Assembly (NCBI RefSeq): GCF_030272615.1
Contig: NC_081412.1
Location: forward strand, 99,201,796 to 99,261,795
Direction of reading: 5' to 3'
DNA length: 60,000 bases
Source: Cryptomeria japonica
Taxonomy: Eukaryota; Streptophyta; Pinopsida; Cupressales; Cupressaceae
Under the pieces are notes generated by a model. The model saw only the letters and a program-made list of their open reading frames with translations. It had not been told where the DNA came from and made no database searches. The position numbers were made by a program, and so were the translations under genes. Shown here in pieces: positions 24,707 through 34,948 of the stretch (the first letter of the stretch is position 1; each line of letters starts with the position of its first letter).

Positions 24707-24721
24707 TTTAGCCCCCACTTT
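24707..24721 (-). other. E5 polypurine tract
   Basis: AAAGTGGGGGCTAAA on the minus strand, directly against the 3' LTR; identical to the E1 tract. Confidence 0.9.
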
Positions 24722-25445
24722 AGCGGGAGTATGTATGCTCATACTTCCGGTAAAGTACAAGGAAACAATATTGAAAGACTTTCACCACGTCAAGGAGGCA
24801 AGACACGCCAAGCCCCCAGTGGACTAAGGATCTTACGACTTCGATTGACAAAGTAAAAGGGAAGATCACGAGGGAGAACCATGACTGTCAGTAGCAAGGT
24901 TCCCTCACTATGAGTCATGCAAGAAAGATATCAAAAATTTTCAAGGCAAGGTTAAATTTGCCAAGAAATTTTCAAGTATCTTGAAAAGATATGAACGGGA
25001 TGTATGCCCCCCTACGTTAAAGCGATCGCACATGCCTCACCGGGGGTGATTGGTTTAAGGTAGTGATACATATAAGAAATGAGAAAGGAGCACGTTATCG
25101 CAAGGATTTAGCCCCCAAGTGTGAGATAAACCCAAGGATAATAGACACAAAACATAAAGCACGAGGTGACTTCACTTTCCTCGGGGTCAGTATGCTGTAT
25201 GATAATTCATGTATATATATCATATGTATGTATGCATAATTGTTCTTCATTCCCCAATCAAGGAAGGTCACCTAGAAGAAGGGAACACATGTGTCTTTTG
25301 AGTCAACATGAGAGAGACCGAGAGATCTCAATTCTTTGCATCGTCCTCAAGTAGACAACACCAAGGACAACAAATAGAAGAATGAGAATAACATATAGAA
25401 GAAGTAACAAAAGAGAGGGGGAGAGAATCTGCTATGCTAATGTAA
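24722..25445 (-). other. E5 3' untranslated region
   Basis: About 720 bases between the stop codon and the polypurine tract, similar to the matching region of E1. No gene recognised. Confidence 0.7.
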
Positions 25446-28400
25446 CTAGTCTAGCACGTCATCTACCCCCCGATCTTGCTGATCAATGTTTCGGGAAGGC
25501 AGGGAACACGCTAGAGGAGGAACATCCAACACAGCAGATGGAGCTATCACAAGATCCAAACAAGGGCTATGTTCATGTTCCGAGCCACATTGTTCTTGTC
25601 TAGGAGCTAGGATAAGTGCTTTAGAAAATTCATTAGATAAATGGTTATCAATATCAACAAGTTCATATTCACTATCAGAAGCAAGAGAAGTAACATTTTC
25701 ATCATGCATAACATTTTCATCTATATCGTCATCAAGATTTATAAAAATAGGATCTTTAACTCGCACAGGATCAAGATCATCATGCATCTTATGTTTAGGA
25801 GATTTAGGCTCAATGTCCGGCTGAGGAGAAAATGGAATAATGCTTGTTGAAGGTGTTTTTGGAGATTGTAAATTTGGAGAAGCGGCTGCTTGAGCCCTAA
25901 GACGACGTTTTCGTCGGGGTTCACGTGCGGAACGATTACGTCTAGTCTTAGTAGGAAGTGGAGAAGACTGAGGAGGAGGAATGTTCTCATCCTTAGCACT
26001 TGGGTGTTTAGGTTGTGGTCTCTTAGGCTGGATAATAGGAGAAGGAGAAGGTCTCTTCTCTCTATAAAAAGAAGGAGGAGGGACTGCTCCATATAAAGGA
26101 GGAATTTTTGGTTTAGGGAGAAGACCAAGTCCATCATGACGAGGAGGTATAGGTCTACTTTTAGAAGGTTTATTAGGCATAGACATAGTCACATCCATAG
26201 GGATGGGTTGGGAATCTTCTTGAGGAAAGACATTAGTTTTATCTTTCAAAGGAAGAACTTCCTTCTCAAGAATGATAGGAATGTCAAGCTTAGGTGTTCT
26301 AGGTTCACTTAGAGATAAGATCATATCTGTTTTCCACTTTTGATAAGATTTGAAAAGATGATCACTTCGCGGGGGAAGAGATTGGAATTGTTTAGGCCAA
26401 AAGTAATCAATAGGAACGCTAGAAGTTCTTTCAGCTGGTTTAAAGAGACTATGATTGACAGTAACAACTTCACCATTATAGGGAAATTTCAAACACTTGT
26501 GAATAGGAGAAGCAATAGCTTTCATGGAAGATAGCCAAGGATAGCCAAGCTTCACACGAAATTGTTCAGATGAAGGAATAATAGCAAAGTTCACATCAAG
26601 GGATTTGTTATGGACCTCAATAGGCAATGTAATAGAACCAATTGTGGGAGAAGAAAATGCATCAAATAATTTCACAATCACATCTGTTTTGTCATAGATC
26701 ACTTGATTCAATTGCAAAGTAAAAAGAAATTCTTCAGTAATAACATTAATCATGCACGAAGGATCAATAAGCACTCCACGACAAGGCATATTCTTGACTT
26801 TTGCAACTATGTATAAAGGACCATCAGGTGCCCTAATGGTTTCACTAGAATCAAATGTGATGGAAGGTTCTTCAGGGATTTCTTGCTGCTCTACAAAGTT
26901 AATCACATTCGGGGTCATAGACACAAGACCATCAGATGAAAGAGAGGAATCATTAGTCTCAATTGCATTAGAGGTATGAGAAGGTAATGGATCAGTGAAA
27001 ATCTGAAGATTTTGGTTAGGAGGAGCTACAGATGTGTTGCCTTTATCATTCACTCCAGAAACAGAAATAGTATTATTATCAATCAAATCTTGAATTTTAC
27101 CCTTTAAAGAAAAACATTTTTCAGTATCATGACCAGGCTGACGATGAAATTGACAAAAGGCTTTGTTATCAAAATAAGGTGAAGTAATCTTTGCAGGATC
27201 AATTTGTCTTATAGGAGGAAGAGTAAGCACATTTTGTTCCAATAACTTATTCATAATACTATGCAATGATTCATTCAAAGGAGTATACTTTCTTTCTTTC
27301 TTGAAAAATTTAGAAATAGGAGGCACACCTGATGCTGCATTCACATTGTTGTTGATGATGTTTTCATTGAATTTGATGGAATCTCTGTTCGGTTTAAACT
27401 TCCCAAATGGTTGTTGACTGCTATCACCCTTATCACTCGGAGCCATAGGATGTGATTGTTCCATTTGACTCACAGTCAGTTGATAATGGTGAAGAGTGGC
27501 ACACAACTGTTGGAAAGAAGTAAACTCAGAAAACAGAAGTTTGTCTCGAATATCTTTTTGTAAATTAGAAATAAAGATTCTTTGAATATCATTATCAGGC
27601 ACTAGAAAAGAAATTTGAGCATACAAATGCTTATATCTTCCAATGAAATCAGTCACTTTTTCTTTAACACCTTGTTTACAATGCATTAAATCAATCAAAG
27701 TAACTTTAGGACTTATATTGTTTTGAAATTGTTGAATGAAAGCATTTGCAAGTTGTTTGAAAGAAGTAATAGAATAAGAAGGCAATGAGCAATACCATTG
27801 TAGGGCTTTGTCTCTTAATGTTCTAGTGAACAGTTTTGCAAGCAACCTTTGGTCATAAGCAAAATCAGTACAAATTGTTTGAAAAGTCTTAACATGTGTT
27901 AGAGGATCTCCTTTACCATTATAAAGTTCCAAATGCGGGATTTCAACATGTTTAGGAGGGATAGCTCGAACAATGTCAAGAGAAAGTGGGCTCGCAACAT
28001 CAAATGTGGGCACACTAAACTTAGATTGATTCATGGAGGCAATTTGTTGCTGTAAAGAAGAGACAGTTTGTGCTAGATTGTTAATGGTCGCTTCAGTCGA
28101 AGAATTCATATTGGATGTGTTAGATTGAGATGGAGGTGTTATGTTATTGAAAGAAGGTAAAGAGTAAGGTGGTGGGACTCTATGATAATTAGTCATAGGA
28201 GATGATTGGACAAGAGGAACACTACAAGGAGGAATGGAATGGTTAAATGAATTGCCCCCTTGCGTCATGTTCATTTGTGGAGATATAATAGGAACACTCA
28301 TTGAAGGAATGAATGAAGAAGTCAGATTGAATGAAGGAAGAGGGTTAATTGAAGAAGGAGGATTGCCCCCATGACTGGTAATCACAGGAGGAATGTCTTG

Positions 28401-28889
28401 TGTTGAAGTAGTCATTATGTTTGATGTAAAGGTAGGTATACTAGCAATAGAAGTCATCAAAGGAATAGAATGATTGTCTTGAGTAGGAGGTTGTGTATAA
28501 CCTAAGGTTTCGGCACAACTCTTCATAGGCATCACATTCGAATCCACAATGTGTGCAATACCACGCAAAATATCAATTCCATTCTTATCACTTTGAAGCA
28601 TACGTTTTAGACCCTCAATTAAAGGAAGAGCTTGACTATCAGGGTATTCTTGAGACATCCATTGTCGAAAATCGTCAAATTGGTTATCCAATTTCGAAAG
28701 TTGTTCTACAGAAACCTCATGGAGAGCTTCTTCATCATTAGGAGGATTAGAGGAATTACCCATGTCCTCGTTAAAAAGGCTATTCAAATTAGGTTCCATC
28801 TCCTTAGTAATTAAACCTTGGAAGGACTTAATTCTACGGCTTCGTCTAACGGGAATAGTGTAAGTAGGGCTTATTGTTGTAAAACTCAT
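25446..28889 (-). CDS. E5 intact Gag with protease-like domain, 1147 aa, no pol
   Basis: One uninterrupted frame from the ATG at 28889 (MSFTTISPTY, shared with E1). Parts: N-terminal region (1-140); Pro/Ser/Thr-rich region (about 140-270); short coiled coil (about 270-295, INNLAQTVSSLQQQIASM); Retrotrans_gag-like domain (about 310-478, with LELYNGKGDPLTHVKTFQ); C-x2-H-x4-H-x4-C knuckle near 577 (CQFHRQPGHDTEKC); retropepsin-like fold from about 700 (LIDPSCMINV) to LGYPWLSSM near 780; Pro-rich tail with an Arg-rich stretch near 980-1000 (RRNRSAREPRRKRRLR); acidic C-terminus. Gag should form particles and bind RNA. The usual D-T/S/G-G active-site triplet is D-P-S, so the protease is probably inactive or altered. 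Long, intact and lacking Pol, it would need enzymes from another element. Confidence 0.9.
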   Translation of the reverse strand: MSFTTISPTYTIPVRRSRRIKSFQGLITKEMEPNLNSLFNEDMGNSSNPPNDEEALHEVSVEQLSKLDNQFDDFRQWMSQEYPDSQALPLIEGLKRMLQSDKNGIDILRGIAHIVDSNVMPMKSCAETLGYTQPPTQDNHSIPLMTSIASIPTFTSNIMTTSTQDIPPVITSHGGNPPSSINPLPSFNLTSSFIPSMSVPIISPQMNMTQGGNSFNHSIPPCSVPLVQSSPMTNYHRVPPPYSLPSFNNITPPSQSNTSNMNSSTEATINNLAQTVSSLQQQIASMNQSKFSVPTFDVASPLSLDIVRAIPPKHVEIPHLELYNGKGDPLTHVKTFQTICTDFAYDQRLLAKLFTRTLRDKALQWYCSLPSYSITSFKQLANAFIQQFQNNISPKVTLIDLMHCKQGVKEKVTDFIGRYKHLYAQISFLVPDNDIQRIFISNLQKDIRDKLLFSEFTSFQQLCATLHHYQLTVSQMEQSHPMAPSDKGDSSQQPFGKFKPNRDSIKFNENIINNNVNAASGVPPISKFFKKERKYTPLNESLHSIMNKLLEQNVLTLPPIRQIDPAKITSPYFDNKAFCQFHRQPGHDTEKCFSLKGKIQDLIDNNTISVSGVNDKGNTSVAPPNQNLQIFTDPLPSHTSNAIETNDSSLSSDGLVSMTPNVINFVEQQEIPEEPSITFDSSETIRAPDGPLYIVAKVKNMPCRGVLIDPSCMINVITEEFLFTLQLNQVIYDKTDVIVKLFDAFSSPTIGSITLPIEVHNKSLDVNFAIIPSSEQFRVKLGYPWLSSMKAIASPIHKCLKFPYNGEVVTVNHSLFKPAERTSSVPIDYFWPKQFQSLPPRSDHLFKSYQKWKTDMILSLSEPRTPKLDIPIILEKEVLPLKDKTNVFPQEDSQPIPMDVTMSMPNKPSKSRPIPPRHDGLGLLPKPKIPPLYGAVPPPSFYREKRPSPSPIIQPKRPQPKHPSAKDENIPPPQSSPLPTKTRRNRSAREPRRKRRLRAQAAASPNLQSPKTPSTSIIPFSPQPDIEPKSPKHKMHDDLDPVRVKDPIFINLDDDIDENVMHDENVTSLASDSEYELVDIDNHLSNEFSKALILAPRQEQCGSEHEHSPCLDLVIAPSAVLDVPPLACSLPSRNIDQQDRGVDDVLD

Positions 28890-28935
28890 GCACTAGAAAG
28901 AGAGAGAAGATTTTGAATTTAGAGGTAGCAATTTT

Positions 28936-29095
28936 CAGTAAAATCAGCCAATCTTCTGGATTTAAGCTGTTAAATGCAATCACAACAGTCTCCCGAAATT
29001 TCGGAAAAAATGTCTGGGACCGTGGCGCCCGGAGTGCAACACGGTCCTTGCAACTTTTTTCGAAATTTGCAGGGATGAAAGGTATGATGATTTTA
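28936..29095 (-). repeat. Leader repeat unit 1
   Basis: Resembles 29565-29715 at roughly 80% by eye: AATCAGCCAA, TCTGGATTT, CTCCCGAAATTT, GGAGTGCAACACGGTCCT and TTTCAGGGATGAA-like blocks in the same order. A perfect 8-bp stem lies at 29017-29024 / 29040-29047. Confidence 0.8.
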
Positions 29096-29564
29096 AAGCT
29101 AATCTGAAAAAATTGAGCGATTTTACGATCTGTAGATAGGCCAAATTAAAGTTGCAATCTCAAAATTGAACCCTATCTAGATTGTCGAAAAATGCAAAAT
29201 TTTGAATTTTGAAAAAGAGAGGGAAACTGAAATTTTGAATTTTATGATTTTAGAGGGAATGTCAAGAGCAATGCAAATTTTGAATTTTGAAAATTGACTC
29301 AATTTCACGCAAAATTCAATTTTGAAAGCGGAAATCAAAGTTGTTGTAATTAAGCACTTAATTTCAAAAGTCACAAAATGCAAGAATTTGAATAAAGCAC
29401 TGAAATTTCGAATGAATGCAAACACAATTTTCAGATTTAGGACAGTAAGAACACAATTTTGACACAAAATTTCAATTTCAACAATTTTTGAATGATTAGA
29501 AGCCTTAGACCAAGCAATCGCAAGACCAACTTTGACTGTAATTTTGAAAGTGTTATAATTGACA

Positions 29565-29715
29565 AAATCAGCCAAAATTCTGGATTTTAGCAGGAAAATA
29601 CAGCAAGATCTCGCTCCCGAAATTTTGGAAAAAATGTCGCGGACGATGGCGCTCGGAGTGCAACACGGTCCTCGCAACTTTTTTCCAAATTTTCAGGGAT
29701 GAAGGATATTGTGAT
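29565..29715 (-). repeat. Leader repeat unit 2
   Basis: Second copy, about 630 bp from the first. Its hairpin has mismatches in one arm (GGACGATG). Confidence 0.8.
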
Positions 29716-30045
29716 TTTATTGCAGAATCCAAAGTTACAGCTGATTTGGAGATGTTTTGATTGGTCAAATTGTCGGACAAAGGTTGAATTAAGAGGGTTT
29801 CAAAAATTAGGGTTTTGACATTTAACCACTTAATTTTCAAAATTAAAGCACAGATATAAATTGATAATTTGTAATAGAAGGGCAGATCTGAAACAAACAT
29901 TAACAACTAAGCATTTCACAAGTTTAATTACTAAAAAGAAATTTTAGGGTTTTTATGCAATCACCTCTAAAATTTTGCAAAAGATCAAACATGGAAATGT
30001 AATCAATTTTTTCAGATCTAAGCATGAAAAATCAGAAAGGATGTT

Positions 30046-30061
30046 CACGTCGGGTTCACCA
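30046..30061 (-). other. E5 primer-binding site
   Basis: The minus strand reads TGGTGAACCCGACGTG, two bases from the 5' LTR. It matches the E1 site except for the last base. The tRNA was not identified. Confidence 0.75.
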
Positions 30062-30440
30062 AAATGTAAAGCGGAAAATCGCGATCGAACCCTAGTTGTT
30101 CTCCCCTCTTCCAACTCCGAGGAGAGAGAAGGGAGGTTCGCTAGGATTCGATGGTTTTCACTTAGGGGAGAGACTTTACATTCAAAAGAGGGGTTGAAAC
30201 TCATAAGATCCAATCCCACGCAATGCAAGATTGGATGCTAAATGTGTTTCAAGGGTTAAGAAAGCAAGGCTACCCTCTTTTGTAAAGAATGTGCATAGAA
30301 GAATTAAGCTAAGAATACATAGAAAGTGACAAAGATTCGCTTATAAACTGAGATAGGAATATAGTATGAAGCTGCGGACTTGGAATTAGCAGTAAAATGT
30401 CGATACGGCGTTGTCCTGCAAATTTGAGCAAAAGTTGTCG

Positions 30441-30467
30441 GGACGATGGCGCCCGGCGCCACGGTCC
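30441..30467 (-). other. 11-nt-loop hairpin motif in E5 5' LTR
   Basis: Same bases as 23856-23882: GGACGATG, an 11-base segment with internal GCGCC/GGCGC pairing, CACGGTCC. Downstream of the TATA box in the element sense, so present in the RNA. Confidence 0.6.
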
Positions 30468-30932
30468 TCCGAAAAATCCGTCAAACGAAGGGGGATCGGT
30501 TCGTCTCTGCACAAGGATTCCAGATCTTCAATTTCAGCCGCGTACCTGCAACCTACACACAGAAAAGCGAAGACGATTGGGGGGTTAGGGATTAGGGGTT
30601 TGCCTTTAGGTCAAACCCCGGTTTTGGAATTAACCAAGAAATGAGCAAGTGCTGTAAATGTAAATGACTGTAAAACAAGTACTAATACCTTGTTGTAAGG
30701 ATGTTTGTATCCTTATGTGCGAAGGTATAGATGTTGTTGTTTGTTGTATGTTGTATGTTGTATGTAGCATGTAGTAAGTGATCTCCTCTTCAATGGTTGA
30801 ATCCTTGTCTTGAATGCAACACTTAGCCTTGAATGGAGACTTAGAAGGAATGCTTGAATGCTTGAATGCTTGAATGTTTGAATCTTGCTTTCACCTTTTT
30901 TCCATCTACCCAAATGAGAGAGGAAAATGTAG

Positions 30933-30940
30933 TTTATATA
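30933..30940 (-). promoter_or_regulatory. E5 5' LTR TATA box
   Basis: TATATAAA on the minus strand about 350 bases inside the LTR; the likely element promoter. Confidence 0.65.
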
Positions 30941-31062
30941 CTTGTCATTTAGGGCTGATAGACTAATTTTCCCGACCTTAGGCCGACTAGGAAAGTTAAT
31001 TTCCAAATTGCAAACAAAAAGACCCGAGCCCCTTAGGAGACCAGGCCCAAAATAGGACCCAG

Positions 31063-31120
31063 GGACCAGGGCGCTGGGCGCCCTGGTCCTGAAGGACCAG
31101 GGCGCTGGGCGCTCTGGTCC
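31063..31120 (-). repeat. Tandem GC-rich inverted repeats in U3 (5' LTR)
   Basis: The first unit, 31063-31089, is a perfect 12-bp inverted repeat GGACCAGGGCGC / GCGCCCTGGTCC with loop TGG. The second, 31094-31120, has one mismatch. They sit about 125-185 bp upstream of the TATA box. Confidence 0.88.
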
Positions 31121-31297
31121 CACCTCCCGGGACAGCAGGGTGCAAGGAGGTTCAGGCCAGGGTGCTTGAAAAATGCAGTTTTCAGTGTCATAATCAGGTT
31201 TCGGGGTCTCCATTCAGGTTGCGTGTTGCGTCGCCATCGTGAAGACCGAAATGTAGTCGAAATTGCAAGTGTCACAATTTTAGGACACTACACATTC

Positions 31298-33255
31298 TTT
31301 CACCTTGACTATCAAATACCTCATCCGGTTTGGCTGAGGATAGGTCAGGTTGTATTTCAGCCTGCCTAGTAGCTTCAAATACTTGATGCATTTTGACAGT
31401 AGCTTTAACCTATATAAGTGTATCCTTTTCCACTTCAGAGGTTTTACCTTCTAGTAGCCGAAGTCTTCTTCTTTGCATGAAGAAAATGCCTTTGTACTTA
31501 TCCATGATTTCAAACAATTCTGAGTTAGAGGCATCTGGAAAATATTGAGCAAAAACCTTCTCCCTGATGTCTTGCTCTTTTTCTATGGAAATGCGCCATT
31601 TGTTGTCCAAAGAATCATATAAATAATTTGGAGTTAATATATTTGATCTCAGAAGGTTACCGATCATTAATACATAAATATTTAATGACCTCATGTTCTA
31701 CATCCTCTTTCTCATTATCATTAAAATCATCAAAGTATTCCTTTAAATCATCAAGCACTTTCCTTCTAATATTCTTTATTGTCCTCTGACAATGTGTCAT
31801 TGGTTTATAAGAAGTAATATCCATATTTACCAGTGCAAAAGTTGTTGGTACATTACTAGTAGACTTCAGCTTTTTGCTTGATTTCCTTGTCTTCTTTATT
31901 TCAATCTTTGTTTCAATGTCTTCTGAATCTGGTGAGAGAGTCCTGGATTTCCGCTTCCTCTCAAATACTTTTGCTGGAATAATCTCTGGTTTCTTTTTAG
32001 CTGGTGACCGCTTGGTCACTTCCAAACTGGCAGATGTAACAAGTGTCGATGTTGATGGCACTGCTTTGTTCTTTTTCTTCTTTGGTTCCTCAATAGGTAT
32101 GATCCTCTCCAAGTAGGTACCAGTTCTTTTCTTCTTGGCATCCAATGGTGAGGCAAGTAGGGTAGAGGCATACCCGATCAATATGTCATTCACCACTTCA
32201 TACCCTATAGGATCAACTACATCCTTTCTAGGTTCCACCTCTTCCATTATGGAGTGATCTGTCCTAATTGTGAAGAAGATGTCATCTTCATACTTCTTCA
32301 CTAAATCGCCAAATATTCTCATTCTCTGGTTCATCTTTAGTTTGAATTCATCAAAATACTTATTTAGAATCTCAGGATATGCAATTCCCATTGCTTGTAG
32401 ACTCTCCTTAATCTGTCTGGAAATCGGTATGTCAGTAGACCATTGAACATCACCGAATCCAGGGAAATAACCTTGAAAATAGAAGAATAGTCCGACCAGA
32501 AGTTGGCCAAACTTGAACCTCAGTGATTTGTCCAGTTTGATGGACTTCAAATTCTCCAACAATTGCTTCTATAAATAGGTTCATAGGTCATATTTAGCAT
32601 CCTCCTTAATCATCATGTAAGCAACATTTACCGCAGCAGTAGGGACAAAATTCATTATGCTAGCATAAAATATCCTGTAACCGATCACCATGCAAGCATA
32701 TTTCACTAGATCATCGTTAATTGTGTTGACGGTCATTGCCTGTTGGTCACTCACAAAACTAGTGAGCTCTATCTTTTTAGTTTTGGTGACCTTCCATAGA
32801 ATTGGTACTTCCCCAACATTGTAGAATCTGGTGACAACATGAATTGCCTTTGGTGTGATGTCATGGGTCCACTCAAGGTACATCTTATCACCATGCACTC
32901 TACTGAGGATAATCTGAATGTGTTCTTTTGAGAATTCTTCTAGAAAGTATACCGCATTGTGCAATTTCTTCTTCTCTAAGATGCTATACTCTGGTTTAAT
33001 CTTCTTGTCATCTCCACAGAACAAACTTAGCTAGGAGTAAATCACTAGGGATCCCAGGTCTTCCAACTTACAATCTATATACCCTGAAACATCACCTTTG
33101 ACAATAACTCTGATGGGAATTTGAGATAGGGCATTGTATTTCATTTTCTTTTGAAGAAATTTGGATGCATCTACGAGTGCACTAGAACTAGAGGGGATTT
33201 GGGATGCCGAAGCCATATCCAAATGATAAGAATGATTTTTGAGAAATACCTTCAC
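31298..33255 (-). pseudogene. E4 accessory ORF, 5' part (right of E5)
   Basis: Minus-strand frame from about 33255 (a better ATG is at 33216, MASASQIPS) through open pieces 33031-33255, 32581-33024 and 31657-32562, all in one frame but split by stops. A frameshift near 31690 leads into 31410-31694. It is collinear with the E7 ORF: ILSRVHGDKMYLEWTHDITP matches VLSRVHDQFLWMETQALIKL, and VAYMMIKEDAKYDL matches VAYQIIKEDASYDI. A Lys/Ser-rich region follows (about 31860-32050). It resembles proteins annotated in plant genomes as putative plant transposon protein, from memory of that family and not from a search. Function unknown; no catalytic motif seen. Confidence 0.7.
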
Positions 33256-33658
33256 ACTCTGAACTTAGGTTTTGCCGATGTCGAGTATGACACACCATTT
33301 CAGATGTTTGTTTACCACTTAGACTTCCTCACTGATTGCTTGAAAATGGTTGCAAGATCTTGTGCAATATTTCTGAACTCCTTTCGAATGTGAGACAAAT
33401 CGCTCTGGTTGCGCTACGCTTAGAAAATTCTTTTCTCAAAAATAGGTAAGTAAAAATGACAACGAAAGTCACTTTTAAACACTTCCATCTACCATAATAA
33501 ATGCATCACTATTAGGGCACAAACCCTAATTTTTCCTTTTACCGCTTCAGTTCTTCTGTCGGTTGATAGGTAACGAATACCGATAAAGATACTTTACCAA
33601 TATACTCTGGGGGTTCGAAACATTTCACCGATATGTTCCCCCTAAGCTTTTATGAAGC
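33256..33658 (-). other. E4 spacer between accessory ORF and Gag fragment
   Basis: About 400 bases, no gene seen. A CCCCCTAAGC block (plus strand) near 33640 resembles the purine boxes elsewhere in these elements. Confidence 0.5.
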
Positions 33659-34948
33659 TCAGTTTGCCGATTTAGGGATTTCCACACTGGGTGTAGAGAT
33701 AGGTACATCCTGTGGCTCTTCTTCTGATTTCTTTTTCCAAGTTTTATTCATTTCCGCTTGAATGGTTTCAACATCAATCTTCCCTTCTGGGTTGATCGGT
33801 ATATCTCTCGATAGGTTCTTTCTCAGTCTACACGATCTAGCAGTGTGTCCCAGTTTGTTACAATGATAACATACCATACCAGGTGCTCTCCATGGTCTGC
33901 TATTCACTTTTCCATTCTTCCTCCTGCATGTTGCAGCAATGTGACCGCTACCACGACAGATCAAGCAGGTTGCTCTCCAACTGGTTGCCACTCCATAACC
34001 ATTTGACTGATGGTCATAGGTTCTGTACCGGTTTGGGTTCCAATTCATAGGAACTTCCAAGATAACTTCTTTAGTTCTTGTTGGATAACTTCCAGAGTTG
34101 TGAATAACTAACCTGCACTCAAAATCTCTATTCCCAAACTTGTTGCATGCATAACAGTGACCATTAAATCTACTGGATCTAGCCAAAGTAAGGAAAGTTG
34201 TTGTAAGCCTTGCTTCTACATACATTGTTAGTATGTCCTTCCTTAAAATAGTTAAAGCAAACAGGTTTAAACTTTTGCTTACCTTTATTCTTAGGTACCA
34301 ATTGCTTCTTTGGTGCATCACTTTTGGTTCCAGAGGTTTCACCTTCCTCATATCCAGAGAAACCAAGTCTAGTGGTATCCTTTGATGGCTTTACCGATTC
34401 TATCTATTGCTAAAACTTAGCAGTCTCTTTTGTCTCAGCAAGTTCCTTGGAAATAACAACATTGGTTTCCATCAAGGTTTCATTCTGAGAGATAGCTATA
34501 GTCAATTCAGCTTGTATTTCTTCTTTCTCTTCTTTACCCTCATGCAGATAGGCGGTAATGGTACCGATTTCTTGTTTCAACTTAGAGATCTCATGGTCCT
34601 TGTCCTTTACTAAATCTTCATCTTTTCTCCTGTTCTCTAGCTCCTGACTCATTCTGATAGTTAGTCCTTACAACTCTCTCCTTAGGTTTGTTTTGGATTC
34701 ATTCAATTTTTCAACTTCTCCAACTAGGGCTTCTATGTTTGCTTCATCAGAAGAGCTATTTTCAGTGAATTCCATCAATTTCTCAGCAAGTTCTCTTCTC
34801 TTGGCTAAAGAGGTTTTATACTTGACTTTGAGTTCATCATAGGCTCTTTCATTCTGAGTAAGACGATGAGTGAGTTCCCTCATACTGTAATCCCCCATAT
34901 CTCCTTCCAAGTGGTTAGACTTATAGAAAGGTTGGCTCTAATATCAAT
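33659..34948 (-). pseudogene. E4 short Gag fragment: coiled coil and zinc knuckles
   Basis: Directly after the PBS. Open pieces 34668-34910 and 34410-34652 are rich in heptad-like Glu/Lys/Leu (LVKDKDHEISKLKQEIG). Then 33659-34366 holds knuckles CYACNKFGNRDFEC (His replaced by Arg), CLICRGSGHIAATC and CYHCNKLGHTARSC, plus a degenerate CFNYFKEGHTNNVC. The UBN2 capsid-like domain present in E3 is missing. It probably binds RNA; alone it would not be expected to build a full particle. Stops near 34400 and 34665 break it. Confidence 0.75.

Larger units (their letters stand above)
28890..30045 (-). other. E5 leader between PBS and gag
   Basis: About 1.16 kb, AT-rich, without a convincing gene. It holds two related blocks of about 150 bp (28936-29095 and 29565-29715), each with the GGACCGTG-type hairpin. 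Small frames such as 29177-29677 (minus) are not matched in E1. Confidence 0.75.
23480..31292 (-). mobile_element. E5: young non-autonomous gypsy-like element
   Basis: LTRs are at 30064-31292 (5') and 23480-24706 (3'), flanked by an exact 5-bp duplication CATTC at 23475-23479 and 31293-31297. The PBS, polypurine tract and a 1147-codon ORF are all intact. By eye the LTRs differ at about twenty-odd sites in 1.23 kb, near 98% identity, so insertion was recent. Nothing resembling RT, RNase H or integrase is present. It is inserted inside E4. The family has at least one older member here, E1. It is structurally complete for a mobilisable, non-autonomous element of the TR-GAG kind. Confidence 0.93.
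30064..31292 (-). repeat. E5 5' LTR
   Basis: 1229 bp, near-identical to 23480-24706. TATA box at 30933-30940 (minus). GC-rich hairpins at 31063-31120, the first of them perfect. Confidence 0.93.

Noticed and set aside
29177-29677. 166-codon minus-strand ORF in the E5 leader
   Set aside because: Low-complexity AT-rich sequence, not matched in the E1 leader.
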